Shown here piece after piece: positions 17,409 through 26,707 of a DNA stretch of 64,000 bases. The notes beneath the pieces were generated by a model, which was not told where the DNA came from, did not search any database, and saw only the letters and a program-made list of their open reading frames with translations. The position numbers were made by a program, and so were the translations under genes. Where the stretch lies: assembly GCF_010501015.1 (NCBI RefSeq), contig NZ_QVML01000019.1, forward strand, positions 1 to 64,000. The letters run 5' to 3'. Each line of letters begins with the position of its first letter. Within the stretch, counting starts at the first letter, position 1. This DNA is from Bacteroides sp. 214 (GTDB lineage: Bacteria; Bacteroidota; Bacteroidia; Bacteroidales; Bacteroidaceae).

Positions 17409-18689
17409 ATGACCAAGGTAATTTTCTTTCTTTTTCTTTCTTTTTTTAATGTCGTTGCGTTGATGGCGCAAGCGCCTGTTCCGGTAAAACCCCGTATACT
17501 TATAAGTACAGACATAGGAGGCACAGACCCGGACGACAATCAGTCGATGGCTCATTTTTTAATGTACAGCAATCTGTTCGAGACCGAAGGTCTTGTCTCT
17601 TCACCTTCTTACGGAACCGGCAATGTGTCGGAGATATTGCGAATGATCGATCTGTATGAGAAAGACCTGCCTAAATTGAAAAAACACGCCAAAGGATTTC
17701 CGTCGCCCGCGTATCTACGCTCCATCAGCAAACAAGGAAGACTTGGAGCAGCTCCATACTGCGGGTATACAACACCTACCGAAGGCTCGGATTGGATAAT
17801 TAAATGTGCTCGCAGAAAAAGCAAGCAGCCACTGTGGGTGCTGGTGTGGGGCGGCTTAGATGATCTAGCTCAGGCGTTGCATGACGCTCCCGATATTCAA
17901 GATAAAATCAGAATATATTGGATAGGTGGACCGAACAAAAAATGGAGTACCAATAGTTATGCCTACATTGTCGAAAACTTTCCTAACCTTTGGTTTATTG
18001 AAAACAATGCCTCTTACCGTGGATTCATTGCCAATTACAAACAGATGGATGAGTTTAACGGTAAATACTACGATACTTTTATCAATGGGGCTGGACATTT
18101 GGGCAAAGACTTTAAGAATTATCTGAATGGGAACACCAAACTGGGCGATACACCATCTTTGCTTTACATGATGGATGGCGACCCGAATGACCCCACAAAA
18201 GAATCATGGGGTGGTAGCTTTGTGAAGTTTACCCATAGCCCACAGATTGTGTTCGACCGACCAACGACAGCACAAGATACTGTTCAAATATACTCCATTA
18301 TGGAGTTTCGTGTGAAAGGTCCTAAAGTAAACATTCCGTCAGACTCCATTTGTATGGTCATGACTATTAATAAACAAACGTGGGGAGGATTCTATTTAGG
18401 AGATGGTATTTACGCGGTAAGACATGCTACTTATGCGCTTGGTACCATGCCATATACCATTGTTTCTGATATTCCGGGCTTTCCGCAACAACAGGGCGAA
18501 ATCACCATAGAGAATGTGTGGCCGGGCAGAACTCGCGCAACAGATTACAAACTGGGACGTAACTGGTTCACAGATAAAAGCGATGAAGACCTATTCGATA
18601 AAAATCTGCATGGCTTCAAAACCGTATCCAAATGGCGCATCGATGCAATGACAGATTGGGGTAAACGCTGGTCGTGGTTGAAAGATTAA
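17409..18689 (+). CDS. Secreted nucleoside-hydrolase-like (DUF1593) protein, paralogue 2
   Basis: A 426-residue exported protein with signal peptide (about 1-21). It shares the core of paralogue 1: ILISTDIGGTDPDDNQS (about 31-47), YLRSISKQGR (against [10 protein letters not shown]) and WVLVWGGLDDLAQAL (against [15 protein letters not shown]). The C-terminal third differs, with no PKD-like sandwich, so the pair is not a recent duplication. It lies 18 bases after paralogue 1 and is probably co-transcribed. PL10 follows 78 bases later with its own promoter element. Confidence 0.78.
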   Translation: MTKVIFFLFLSFFNVVALMAQAPVPVKPRILISTDIGGTDPDDNQSMAHFLMYSNLFETEGLVSSPSYGTGNVSEILRMIDLYEKDLPKLKKHAKGFPSPAYLRSISKQGRLGAAPYCGYTTPTEGSDWIIKCARRKSKQPLWVLVWGGLDDLAQALHDAPDIQDKIRIYWIGGPNKKWSTNSYAYIVENFPNLWFIENNASYRGFIANYKQMDEFNGKYYDTFINGAGHLGKDFKNYLNGNTKLGDTPSLLYMMDGDPNDPTKESWGGSFVKFTHSPQIVFDRPTTAQDTVQIYSIMEFRVKGPKVNIPSDSICMVMTINKQTWGGFYLGDGIYAVRHATYALGTMPYTIVSDIPGFPQQQGEITIENVWPGRTRATDYKLGRNWFTDKSDEDLFDKNLHGFKTVSKWRIDAMTDWGKRWSWLKD

Positions 18690-18733
18690 TATTCAGAATA
18701 GGGGTTTTAGTTCCTTAACTCAAAGGAATTATT

Positions 18734-18741
18734 TATTTTTG
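18734..18741 (+). promoter_or_regulatory. -7 promoter element for PL10 (TATTTTTG)
   Basis: TAnnTTTG match 26 bases before the ATG at 18768. Confidence 0.55.
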
Positions 18742-18767
18742 CAGCTATAAATCATAATAAGAATACG

Positions 18768-20618
18768 ATGAAACAGATTTTTGTATGTGTTATTGCGTTG
18801 CTTGGAGTGTGCCTTGGTACCAAAGCAGCAGATGTGTCAACCCTGTCGTGGGGGCAAGTGTGTGCAGGTAATATGGGAGCCGAGTGGTATGGTTCGGCAG
18901 AGGCTCAAGCCATAGCCGACATTGTACTCGAAGTGCAGAAAACAAATGGTGGCTGGATGAAGAATGACCAGTTACATAAACTTACTGCGGGCGAATTATC
19001 TACGCTGAAAAATAGTCGTTATGAGCACTCTTGCCTTGATAACGTTGCCACTACGATGGAAATGCGTTTCCTTGCTAAGGTCTATCAGGGATGTAAGGTA
19101 GAGAAATATCGCGAGGCGTTCGGTAAAGCTCTCAACATGATTTTCAGTGCAGAGAAGGGTTGCGGCGGTTGGTCACAATACTGGCCTCTTTCCGGAAATG
19201 GCAGTTATCAGGACTATATAACTTTTAACGATGACCTGATGACTAACGTGTTGAAGTTACTGCGCGATATTTATAACAATAACGGAGACTTCAAAGATAT
19301 TACAGACGAAGCAACTCGCCAACGTTGTATGACGTCGTTCAACAAAGGCATTGAAGTCATATTGAAATGTCAGATAGACGACAACGGCACAAAAGCTGCT
19401 TGGTGTGCACAGCACGATACAATTGATTTTCTGCCTGTAGAAGGTCGTCCTCATGAATTTCCTTCTGTTAGCGGTAGTGAATCAGCTTCGCTATTATCGT
19501 TCCTTATGACGGTTAAAGATCCTTCGGCAGAGTTGCAAGAGTCAATTACAGCGGCAGTGGCTTGGCTCGATGCTCATAAAATAGAAGGCAAGGCTATCGA
19601 GGACTACACCAATACCGCCGGAGAAGCCGATCGTAGAGTAGTAGATAGAGCAACTAGTGCTATTTGGGGACGATTCATCCAATTAGGAGGCGAGAAAGGC
19701 AAGCAGGTTTATGATAAGTTCTTCAAGAAGTTGTCTGATCGTGGCAAGAGTCGAAGCCATACCTATAATGGCCAAACTTATACCTACACAGAGTACGAAA
19801 TAGCAAAAGCATCCTATCAAGAAGCCAAAGCTTATGAACCCATTTTTGGTATCTACTCTAATGATTATGGACACCTCTTTTACCGTTTCCTTTATAATTA
19901 TGAAGATACTGACCCTGTTGTGGATGCTAAAGGACTTCCCATTGCTACATCGCTAATGTCGGGTAACCGCAGGAGCTACCAGTATCTGGGTAGTTGGTGT
20001 CAGAATGTTATCAAGGTTGAATATCCTGCTTGGAAACAGAAGATTGATGCCCAGAATGAAGCAGGTGAAGCTACGCTTTACGAACTTTCTAAAGTAACTT
20101 ACGAGACGAGCGAGACTACTACGGCTACGGTATATAAATTTAATGATGGTTTCACTATCTCAAATTCGGGGGGGAAAGGTTATGGCGCAGGAACCTCTAA
20201 TACGGTAAAATATTCGGCTAATGTAGAGTATACAATAGGTATACCCGAAGGCCTATCTGTAGTAAAAGTAACATTCTATGGTTATGACAACTACGATGTG
20301 GACGCGTACATCAGTAAACTGAACGGTGTAACTTACGGTTCTACAGATTATGTGTTTCCTGCAAAGGTAGATGGTACCGCAACATCCGTAGGTCATACTT
20401 TCGACCTTGCGTCGGCTCCCGTAACAGGTACGCTTCCCTTCACGATTGCCTCTAAGCAATGTTGTCTTGTTATTTCTCTCTATTGCACGAGCGCAACCGG
20501 TATAGAAGAGGTAATTGTCGTTAACCCGAACGCACCTGTTAAGCGGATACAAAACGGACAAGTTGTGATTGTTAAAGATGGTAGAACATACAATATGGCT
20601 GGGCAACTTATAAAGTAA
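18768..20618 (+). CDS. Pectate lyase, polysaccharide lyase family 10
   Basis: A 616-residue secreted lyase that cleaves de-esterified homogalacturonan by beta-elimination. Signal peptide about 1-20. The catalytic domain (about 22-430) shows PL10 hallmarks: QKTNGGWMKND, CLDNVATTMEMRFLAKVYQG, YITFNDDLMTNVL, and HEFPSVSGSESA. A beta-sandwich of unknown binding role follows (about 445-575). The last 40 residues (IEEVIVVNPNAP...DGRTYNMAGQLIK) look like a type IX secretion-style sorting tail, discussed under findings. Next to a convergent regulator gene and, with CE8 and CE12 in the window, part of a pectin pathway: CE8 would make its substrate. Confidence 0.9.
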   Translation: MKQIFVCVIALLGVCLGTKAADVSTLSWGQVCAGNMGAEWYGSAEAQAIADIVLEVQKTNGGWMKNDQLHKLTAGELSTLKNSRYEHSCLDNVATTMEMRFLAKVYQGCKVEKYREAFGKALNMIFSAEKGCGGWSQYWPLSGNGSYQDYITFNDDLMTNVLKLLRDIYNNNGDFKDITDEATRQRCMTSFNKGIEVILKCQIDDNGTKAAWCAQHDTIDFLPVEGRPHEFPSVSGSESASLLSFLMTVKDPSAELQESITAAVAWLDAHKIEGKAIEDYTNTAGEADRRVVDRATSAIWGRFIQLGGEKGKQVYDKFFKKLSDRGKSRSHTYNGQTYTYTEYEIAKASYQEAKAYEPIFGIYSNDYGHLFYRFLYNYEDTDPVVDAKGLPIATSLMSGNRRSYQYLGSWCQNVIKVEYPAWKQKIDAQNEAGEATLYELSKVTYETSETTTATVYKFNDGFTISNSGGKGYGAGTSNTVKYSANVEYTIGIPEGLSVVKVTFYGYDNYDVDAYISKLNGVTYGSTDYVFPAKVDGTATSVGHTFDLASAPVTGTLPFTIASKQCCLVISLYCTSATGIEEVIVVNPNAPVKRIQNGQVVIVKDGRTYNMAGQLIK

Positions 20619-20632
20619 ACAAAACGGCAGCA

Positions 20633-20720
20633 GAAAAATCCGCCATAGGCGCACCGACCATGCGCCTATGGACAACGGAGCTTCAGCCATAAGCCGACGG
20701 GTCATGAAACTATGGCTGAC
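20633..20720. repeat. 22-bp periodic array (CCATAGG family), 4 units
   Basis: Near-palindromic 7-base cores (CCATAGG, CCTATGG, CCATAAG, ACTATGG) are centred at 20646, 20668, 20690 and 20712: exact 22-bp spacing. Read on the minus strand the first unit is GTCAGCCATAGTTTCAT, identical for 17 bases to the first unit of the array at 38839. The last 11 bases overlap the end of the regulator gene, and one unit supplies its stop codon. It lies between two convergent genes. Confidence 0.85.
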
Positions 20721-23700
20721 TTTCCATCTGGTTTAAAGAGGACTTCTTCCTGCACTGACTGGGCGTTTCATTGTATTTAGCCTTAAATAGTCTTGTAAAA
20801 TAAACAGGGTCGCTGAATCCTGTTCGATATGCGATTTCTGCAATAGTACTATTAGTCTTCTCAATATACATTTTAGCTTTCTTCATCCGGAAGTCCGAAA
20901 CAAATTCAATGGGCGACATTTGAACCAATGCCTTTAACCGGTTGTAAAAAGTAGTCCGTCCCAATCCCGAAGAAGCTACCATATCCTCTATCCGCAAATC
21001 CGGATTGGTATAATTGTTCTCGAGCCACTCCAGCAAAGCGGAAATAAACTTATAATCATCGTCATCGCGAAATGCAATTTCGGAAGGACCTATTTTAAGT
21101 ACTCTCAATTGATTGAGCATTCTTCGGCGACGGCGATATTGGAACCCCCAAAAACCGACGCATAGCAGAATTAGTAAACAAATATAAAGAACGTAAGCCT
21201 TTTGTGACTCCCAGGAGTAAAGAGGAACTTCAATCTGAAGGCTCTTCAATTCGTATACATCCGGCCGCTCGGGTAGAAAGGCTTTTATTTTAAACAAATA
21301 GTTTCCTGCAGGTACATTGACATAAGTTGCTTTTCTATCTAAATCTCCATCTTTCCAACTTTCATCAACACCTTCTAACATATACTGATAATGAATGCGG
21401 TGCTGAAGCGGATAATTTAATGACGCAAACCGTATACTAAAAACAGCATGTCTGTTTGGCAGGGTTACAAAACCAGATTCGGGTATATACTCTTCGAAAC
21501 TGGCATTCAAACGGGGAGAAGTGTTTTCTTCGTTTATCTGAAAGTCGGTGATTTGCAGCTTAAATCCGCTATTACCCGTGCCAGATAGTTTCTGCTTATC
21601 AATGAGATAATAACCATTGATAGTGCCAAAGACTATGTTGCCATTGCTGGTAACGGCAGCAGCGCTCTCGGAGAACATTGTGTTGTCAACACCTTCTAAC
21701 ACAGAGAGTTTCGAGAATATACCTGTTGTTGGATTAAAGGAACAAATATTGTTTTCGGTAGTAAACCAAAGATTAGCGTCACGGTCTTCGGTTATACTCC
21801 TTATTTCATTCGAGGGCAAACGATCTTTTACCATATAGGAGATGAAATTGGCTTTTCCAGACGAAGATTTTCCAACATATTTGTTTAGCCCTCCACCAAT
21901 AGTACCAAACCAAAGATTACCGTTACTGTCTTTATATCCACACAAAATATCGTTGCCGGAAAGTGATGTCGTTGAATTTTCTTCTTTTCGATAAACGGTG
22001 CTGCATATATCTTTCTTTGCTTCATCATAGCTGATAGACATGAGTCCTTCTGTGGTGCCTGCCCAAATTTGCCCTTCTTTATCCTCAAGTAGTGTCCTAA
22101 CTTTATGAAGTGACGACATGGTTTTATATTCCTTGAAATAGTTATTGGCAGATAAAAAACTTATTTTCCCGTTTTTTTGCTCAACCAGATTGACTCCTCC
22201 GCCATACGTGGCAACCCATATACGTCCTTTTGAATCTACCAGAATATTGAAAATAGCATTCGCGCTAATGCTAAAGGAGTCGGTTGGGTTGTGTATATAA
22301 TGTTCAAATCGCAACTCATCTTGTTTGTTCTTCGACATCTTAAATAAGCCATTACCTCTTGTTCCTAACCACAAATCACCATTATAATCTTGTGTGATTG
22401 CATACACCCGACCAATATTATTGCCTTTCTCGTCGTGTGTAATACGGTGTGTTACATTCATTTGCTTATCAAAGCCATAGATTACTCCCGATTTAGTACT
22501 CATCCACAACACACTGTCTTTGTCAAGAAATAGCGCCCTAATTTCATTATCCAACATTGAAGAAGCACTTTTTTTTAGCAACACCCGTTCTGTTTTTTTG
22601 TTGATAATAGACAATTTGTCCACCCCGCGTGTGTAAGTAGAGATCCAGACCATGTCTGGTGATGAGATCTCGGCTACTGATACTACATTCGACAAACTAT
22701 TGGGGATGTCCGGGTTATTATGGAAATAGTCTATTTTATTCGTTTCCCTATTATAATATCCAAAACCTCCTTTGTTCATGCGTACCCAGATAGTTCCCGA
22801 ATGTTCGTCAATGGTTCCTGCCGGATTGTATTCTTCCGGAATAGAAACTTTCTGTTTAAAGGTAGTGTATTTACTAGATTGAGGATTGTACATTCCAACT
22901 CCCGGCTGATTGGTATACATCCAAATTAACCCTTCACTATCTGTATACAGATAGTTTACATTCAGTAATTCGGGGATAATTTGCTTTATTCTTCCTGAAT
23001 GAACATTATAACGAAATAAGCCTGACTGTTGCGTACCAATATAAAGTGCGGATTCTTTATCGTTGGAAGTGATGGATAAAATCTTTTCGCCCGCCTTTAT
23101 AGTGTTTTGAATTAATAACCGATTGGTATAGTCGTATTTTATGAGGTTGCCATTGGCAGTTCCCCAATAAATACAGCTGTCTAGCTGGGTTGTAACTAAT
23201 GCTTCTTCATTTTCTTCATGCTGTTTTATAGCTAATATATCAGATTTCATCACCCGGGCACCTCCTGATGTGGCAGCCCAGATAGTTGAAAAAGAATCTT
23301 CGTACAATTGATTTATTTTTATATCTGCAAGAGGATGAAAGCGAACCGCCATGCGGTTGGATAATGAGTCTGTTTCTATCTCTAAAGCACCCGTGTCTTG
23401 TATAATAGCCCAAACAGTGCCATCTGAAGCAAATAGAGGTCCTTCTATACGTGCATTTATACTGTTTGGAAAAGAACCGATCAAACTTTCAAACTTATCT
23501 GTTTTGCGGTTTAAACGGAAAAACTTTCCATCATACATCATCATCCATATATTACCGGATTTATCTTCATGAATACGGGAAATCCGGTTATGAAGGTATG
23601 GGATATTGCTGTCAGCTCCGGTTTTATAGTTTACAAAGTCGAATCCATCAAAACGGCTTAGCCCCTCCCATGTGGAAAACCACATGTACCCGCGGCTGTC

Positions 23701-23841
23701 TAATAAAATATCTGAAATAGCATTGCTTGGCAAACCATCTTTTCTCGAGTAATGCTCAACCTTAATTTCGGGCTGTGCAAATGGCTTTTCTATAAGAATA
23801 AAAAAAAACAGGAATAAAATTATTGTAATACGACCTCTCAT
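20710..23841 (-). CDS. Membrane AraC regulator with HTCS-type sensor, no kinase or receiver
   Basis: About 1043 residues, starting at ATG 23841 (the frame also opens at a TTG at 23850). Order: signal/anchor (about 1-22); two-component-regulator propeller repeats to about 720 (many GYMWFSTWEGLSR, GLIWMYTN, GDLWLGTRGNGLF blades); a Y_Y_Y domain (about 765-865); one membrane helix (about 877-898); a basic linker; and a C-terminal AraC helix-turn-helix (about 930-1030). The histidine kinase, ATPase and receiver modules present in the regulator at 50221 are absent; the linker is only about 35 residues. It may act as a one-component sensor of pectin fragments. Promoter element TAGTTTTG at 23875-23882. 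Confidence 0.88.
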   Translation of the reverse strand: MRGRITIILFLFFFILIEKPFAQPEIKVEHYSRKDGLPSNAISDILLDSRGYMWFSTWEGLSRFDGFDFVNYKTGADSNIPYLHNRISRIHEDKSGNIWMMMYDGKFFRLNRKTDKFESLIGSFPNSINARIEGPLFASDGTVWAIIQDTGALEIETDSLSNRMAVRFHPLADIKINQLYEDSFSTIWAATSGGARVMKSDILAIKQHEENEEALVTTQLDSCIYWGTANGNLIKYDYTNRLLIQNTIKAGEKILSITSNDKESALYIGTQQSGLFRYNVHSGRIKQIIPELLNVNYLYTDSEGLIWMYTNQPGVGMYNPQSSKYTTFKQKVSIPEEYNPAGTIDEHSGTIWVRMNKGGFGYYNRETNKIDYFHNNPDIPNSLSNVVSVAEISSPDMVWISTYTRGVDKLSIINKKTERVLLKKSASSMLDNEIRALFLDKDSVLWMSTKSGVIYGFDKQMNVTHRITHDEKGNNIGRVYAITQDYNGDLWLGTRGNGLFKMSKNKQDELRFEHYIHNPTDSFSISANAIFNILVDSKGRIWVATYGGGVNLVEQKNGKISFLSANNYFKEYKTMSSLHKVRTLLEDKEGQIWAGTTEGLMSISYDEAKKDICSTVYRKEENSTTSLSGNDILCGYKDSNGNLWFGTIGGGLNKYVGKSSSGKANFISYMVKDRLPSNEIRSITEDRDANLWFTTENNICSFNPTTGIFSKLSVLEGVDNTMFSESAAAVTSNGNIVFGTINGYYLIDKQKLSGTGNSGFKLQITDFQINEENTSPRLNASFEEYIPESGFVTLPNRHAVFSIRFASLNYPLQHRIHYQYMLEGVDESWKDGDLDRKATYVNVPAGNYLFKIKAFLPERPDVYELKSLQIEVPLYSWESQKAYVLYICLLILLCVGFWGFQYRRRRRMLNQLRVLKIGPSEIAFRDDDDYKFISALLEWLENNYTNPDLRIEDMVASSGLGRTTFYNRLKALVQMSPIEFVSDFRMKKAKMYIEKTNSTIAEIAYRTGFSDPVYFTRLFKAKYNETPSQCRKKSSLNQMESQP

Positions 23842-23874
23842 AGTATACAAGGCAATCTATAACTCACCTAGATA

Positions 23875-23882
23875 CAAAACTA
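23875..23882 (-). promoter_or_regulatory. -7 promoter element for the membrane AraC regulator (TAGTTTTG)
   Basis: Minus-strand TAnnTTTG match about 34 bases before the ATG at 23841. Confidence 0.5.
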
Positions 23883-23934
23883 AGAAAAATATCATATAAG
23901 CTCTTTCAAAAGTCAGGGAAAAATAGAATTATCG

Positions 23935-24043
23935 TTAACCCCATAAAAAATGAAGTGAGAAGAGATACGTTTCGGACTTCATTTTGAAGCAAAACAAAGC
24001 CCAAACGTATTCATTTGTAAGTTCATTTTTTTTATGGGGTTAA
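23935..24043. repeat. 109-bp nested inverted repeat
   Basis: Outer arms TTAACCCCATAAAAAATGAA (23935-23954) and its inverse at 24022-24043 (two bases longer in the T-run) enclose a second inverted pair ATACGTTT (23965-23972) / AAACGTAT (24003-24010). The ends are TTAA. It lies between the GH95 stop and the next gene's promoter. It may be a small non-autonomous mobile element or a complex terminator. Confidence 0.7.
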
Positions 24044-24059
24044 GTGCAAAATGTTCTAG

Positions 24060-26522
24060 CTATTGTACCGCTACCTCAATCACTTCACCCGGTTGCGTAG
24101 CTATATCATACATATAGTAGGGCAATAACTCAACACCTTTTAGTGGAGCGCGTTCGCTAATCATCGGTCGCAATACCTCTTGGTAGTTAAAGAAAGCATT
24201 ATTGTTTTCTTCTTTAGCTTCTTTTACACTAGCCAATTGTGTGTGCGTGCGTAGCCTCAAGTTTCCACCGATGGTGGATTTAATTTGTGCCGATACCAAC
24301 TTGCCGTTTGCCCATTTCATCTCCTCAATCTCGAAACCTCCGCGAGTTCTTAACCCTTTGATGCTTCCGTTTTTCCATTCGCTTGGCAGGGCGGGTAACA
24401 GATGCACCGCGCCGTCATGACTTTGCATTAACATCTCTGCGATGCCTGCTGTGCAACCGAAGTTTCCGTCAATCTGGAAAGGTGGATGTGCATCGAACAG
24501 ATTGGGGTATGTTCCACCACCTTGTCCTTTCTGTATTTCGGGGCTTACGTATGTGAGCTGATTTTTAATTAACATATAAGCGTGGTCACCATCGAGCATT
24601 CGTGCCCAGAAGCAAACTTTCCAACCCATAGACCAGCCGGTAGAAGGGTCACCACGCTGTATCAATGTATTGCGGGCACCTTCAAAAAGAATCGGAGTAC
24701 GATAAGGTGATATTTGATATCCGGGGTATAGGCCCCACAGGTGTGAGATGTGACGATGGTGGTCATTAGGGGTATCCCAATCAATAAACCATTCTTGCAG
24801 TTGCCCGTATTGTCCTACTTGCATGGGAGGTAGTCGGCGTCGCATGGTGGTTAGTGTATCGCTGAAAGCAGCATCAAGGTTTAATAGCTGAGCAGCTTTG
24901 GTAGTGTTCGAAAAGAGGTCGGTTACCAATTGGTTATCCATGGTAATACCAGCAAATAAATTTGCTTTTCCTTTCCATTGGCGTGGTGCATTCTCGGGCG
25001 AATTGGAGGGGGTTACCACCAAATAGCCGGTATTGGGATCTTCTACGAGGAAGTCTACAAAAAACTCCGAAGCGCTTTTCATAATAGGGTATGCCTTTGC
25101 CAGAAATGCTACGTCGCCCGAGTAAAGATAATGTTCCCATAGGTGTTGGCAGAGCCAGGCATTAGAGGTAGGCCACACGCCACAATACGCATAGTCTACT
25201 GCACCTGCCATGCGCCAAAGGTCACTGTTGTGATGCATCACCCAACCACGACATCCATACATCTCGCTTGCTGCAGCCCGTCCGCTTTCCGCCATTTCTT
25301 CTACCATCTTAAGAAAAGGTTCGTGTGTCTCGACTAAGTTGGTCAATTCTGCCGGCCAGTAGTTCATTTCGGCGTTGATGTTGGTCGTATAGTTCCCATT
25401 CCAGGGTGGGTTAGTGCGTGCGTTCCATATTCCTTGCAAGTTGGCAGGCTGTCCGCCCGGTTGTGAGCAGGAGATTAACAAATAACGACCAAACTGAAAG
25501 TAAAGTGCCACCAGATGCGGGTCGTACGAAGTAGCAAACTCTTTAATACGTACATCCATTGGCTTTTGCAGTTGTGGAGTTTCGCCAAGGTTCAACTCAA
25601 CTCGGTCGTATAGTTTTTTATAAGCGGCTATGTGTGCTGCTTTGGCTTTCACATAGTTTTTGGAAGCGTTCTTTAAATATTCGTTGTTGCGCTTGTATGG
25701 GTTGGCGGAGATTTCTTTGTAGTTTACAAAATTGGTTGCCATCGATATGTACAGTGTTAGCGTATTGGCGTTTCTTACTTGTAGTAGAGTGTCGCTGGCA
25801 GCCGTAATTTGTCCGCCACTGTTGCTCACTTGTAAATCGGCGCAGTAGTGTACCTTGCCCGGAAAGAATTTAGAGTCGTGCGACATTCCTTCCAAGCGTA
25901 GTTTATTGCGTGCGCTACTGCTTCGCTTGGGGTCGCGCATAGGAGTGTTGAACGATAAATCGCAACTAATGGCATTGGAAGACGAAGCGGTTATTCGTAC
26001 TACAACCAACTGATCGGTTAGTGAAGCAAAAGCCTCTTGTTGATATTCCACACCGTTTACTTTATAACGTGTAGTAGAGATGGCATTGTCTATATCCAAA
26101 TCGCGATAATAATCGCTATATCCCTCGTGTTGTGGAAAGTGAATGTTGAGGCTTCCCACAGTTTGATAGGGCATTTCATTCCCTACCTGGGACATCATTT
26201 TTTTTCCTGCCAACTCTTGTGCTTCGGCATAATAACCTTCGAAAATCAACCGTCTTAATTCTGGTAGCGCGGCATAGGTGTCTTTATTATGGTTTTGATA
26301 TGGAGATCCTGCCCACACGGTCTCTTCATTGAGTTGAATACGCTCATTAACAGGGTTCCCAAATACCATTCCACCAATACGTCCATTACCAATAGGCAAT
26401 GCTTCTTCCCAGTATTCTGCCGGGGCGTCATACCATATTTTATAAGGTGTGCGTTGGGCTCCGGCTGTTACCCAACTTGTTAAAATCACCAACGTGATAA
26501 CTAATTTACCGATTGCTTTCAT
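24060..26522 (-). CDS. GH95 family glycosidase (alpha-L-fucosidase or alpha-L-galactosidase)
   Basis: An 820-residue secreted enzyme with signal peptide ending about TAGAQ (residue 23). It spans the GH95 N-terminal beta-sandwich (from [21 protein letters not shown], about 36-56), the alpha/alpha barrel and a C-terminal beta domain. Catalytic landmarks include NINAEMNYW (the paired asparagines), the Glu in [10 protein letters not shown] and the Asp in [10 protein letters not shown]95 removes terminal alpha-1,2-linked L-fucose or L-galactose, which in pectin decorate rhamnogalacturonan and xyloglucan side chains. No lipobox. Divergent from the CE12 gene. Which sugar it prefers cannot be read here. 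Confidence 0.9.
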   Translation of the reverse strand: MKAIGKLVITLVILTSWVTAGAQRTPYKIWYDAPAEYWEEALPIGNGRIGGMVFGNPVNERIQLNEETVWAGSPYQNHNKDTYAALPELRRLIFEGYYAEAQELAGKKMMSQVGNEMPYQTVGSLNIHFPQHEGYSDYYRDLDIDNAISTTRYKVNGVEYQQEAFASLTDQLVVVRITASSSNAISCDLSFNTPMRDPKRSSSARNKLRLEGMSHDSKFFPGKVHYCADLQVSNSGGQITAASDTLLQVRNANTLTLYISMATNFVNYKEISANPYKRNNEYLKNASKNYVKAKAAHIAAYKKLYDRVELNLGETPQLQKPMDVRIKEFATSYDPHLVALYFQFGRYLLISCSQPGGQPANLQGIWNARTNPPWNGNYTTNINAEMNYWPAELTNLVETHEPFLKMVEEMAESGRAAASEMYGCRGWVMHHNSDLWRMAGAVDYAYCGVWPTSNAWLCQHLWEHYLYSGDVAFLAKAYPIMKSASEFFVDFLVEDPNTGYLVVTPSNSPENAPRQWKGKANLFAGITMDNQLVTDLFSNTTKAAQLLNLDAAFSDTLTTMRRRLPPMQVGQYGQLQEWFIDWDTPNDHHRHISHLWGLYPGYQISPYRTPILFEGARNTLIQRGDPSTGWSMGWKVCFWARMLDGDHAYMLIKNQLTYVSPEIQKGQGGGTYPNLFDAHPPFQIDGNFGCTAGIAEMLMQSHDGAVHLLPALPSEWKNGSIKGLRTRGGFEIEEMKWANGKLVSAQIKSTIGGNLRLRTHTQLASVKEAKEENNNAFFNYQEVLRPMISERAPLKGVELLPYYMYDIATQPGEVIEVAVQ

Positions 26523-26707
26523 TTACTTAATAGTGTTTTATGTTAATGGTTAATATGATTCCCAGTCGAATAATGGTAAAACTACCCCTTTTGCCTAGAA
26601 TATTGTTTCACTTTTTAACCGAATACGTACACTATTTATCCACCCTATTGTTAGTTATATAAGAAAGGTTTATTTTTGTTGGAAGCATAAACATAAATAC
26701 AAATAAC
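26523..26707. promoter_or_regulatory. Divergent regulatory region of GH95 and CE12
   Basis: This 185-bp region holds a plus-strand promoter (TTG at 26648-26650, 20-base spacer, TATTTTTG at 26671-26678) for the CE12 gene. Two stretches, GTCGAATAATGGTAAAAC at 26565 and CCGAATACGTACAC near 26620, resemble the TGGTCGAA sites found before susC and the HTCS gene, but less exactly. Confidence 0.45.
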
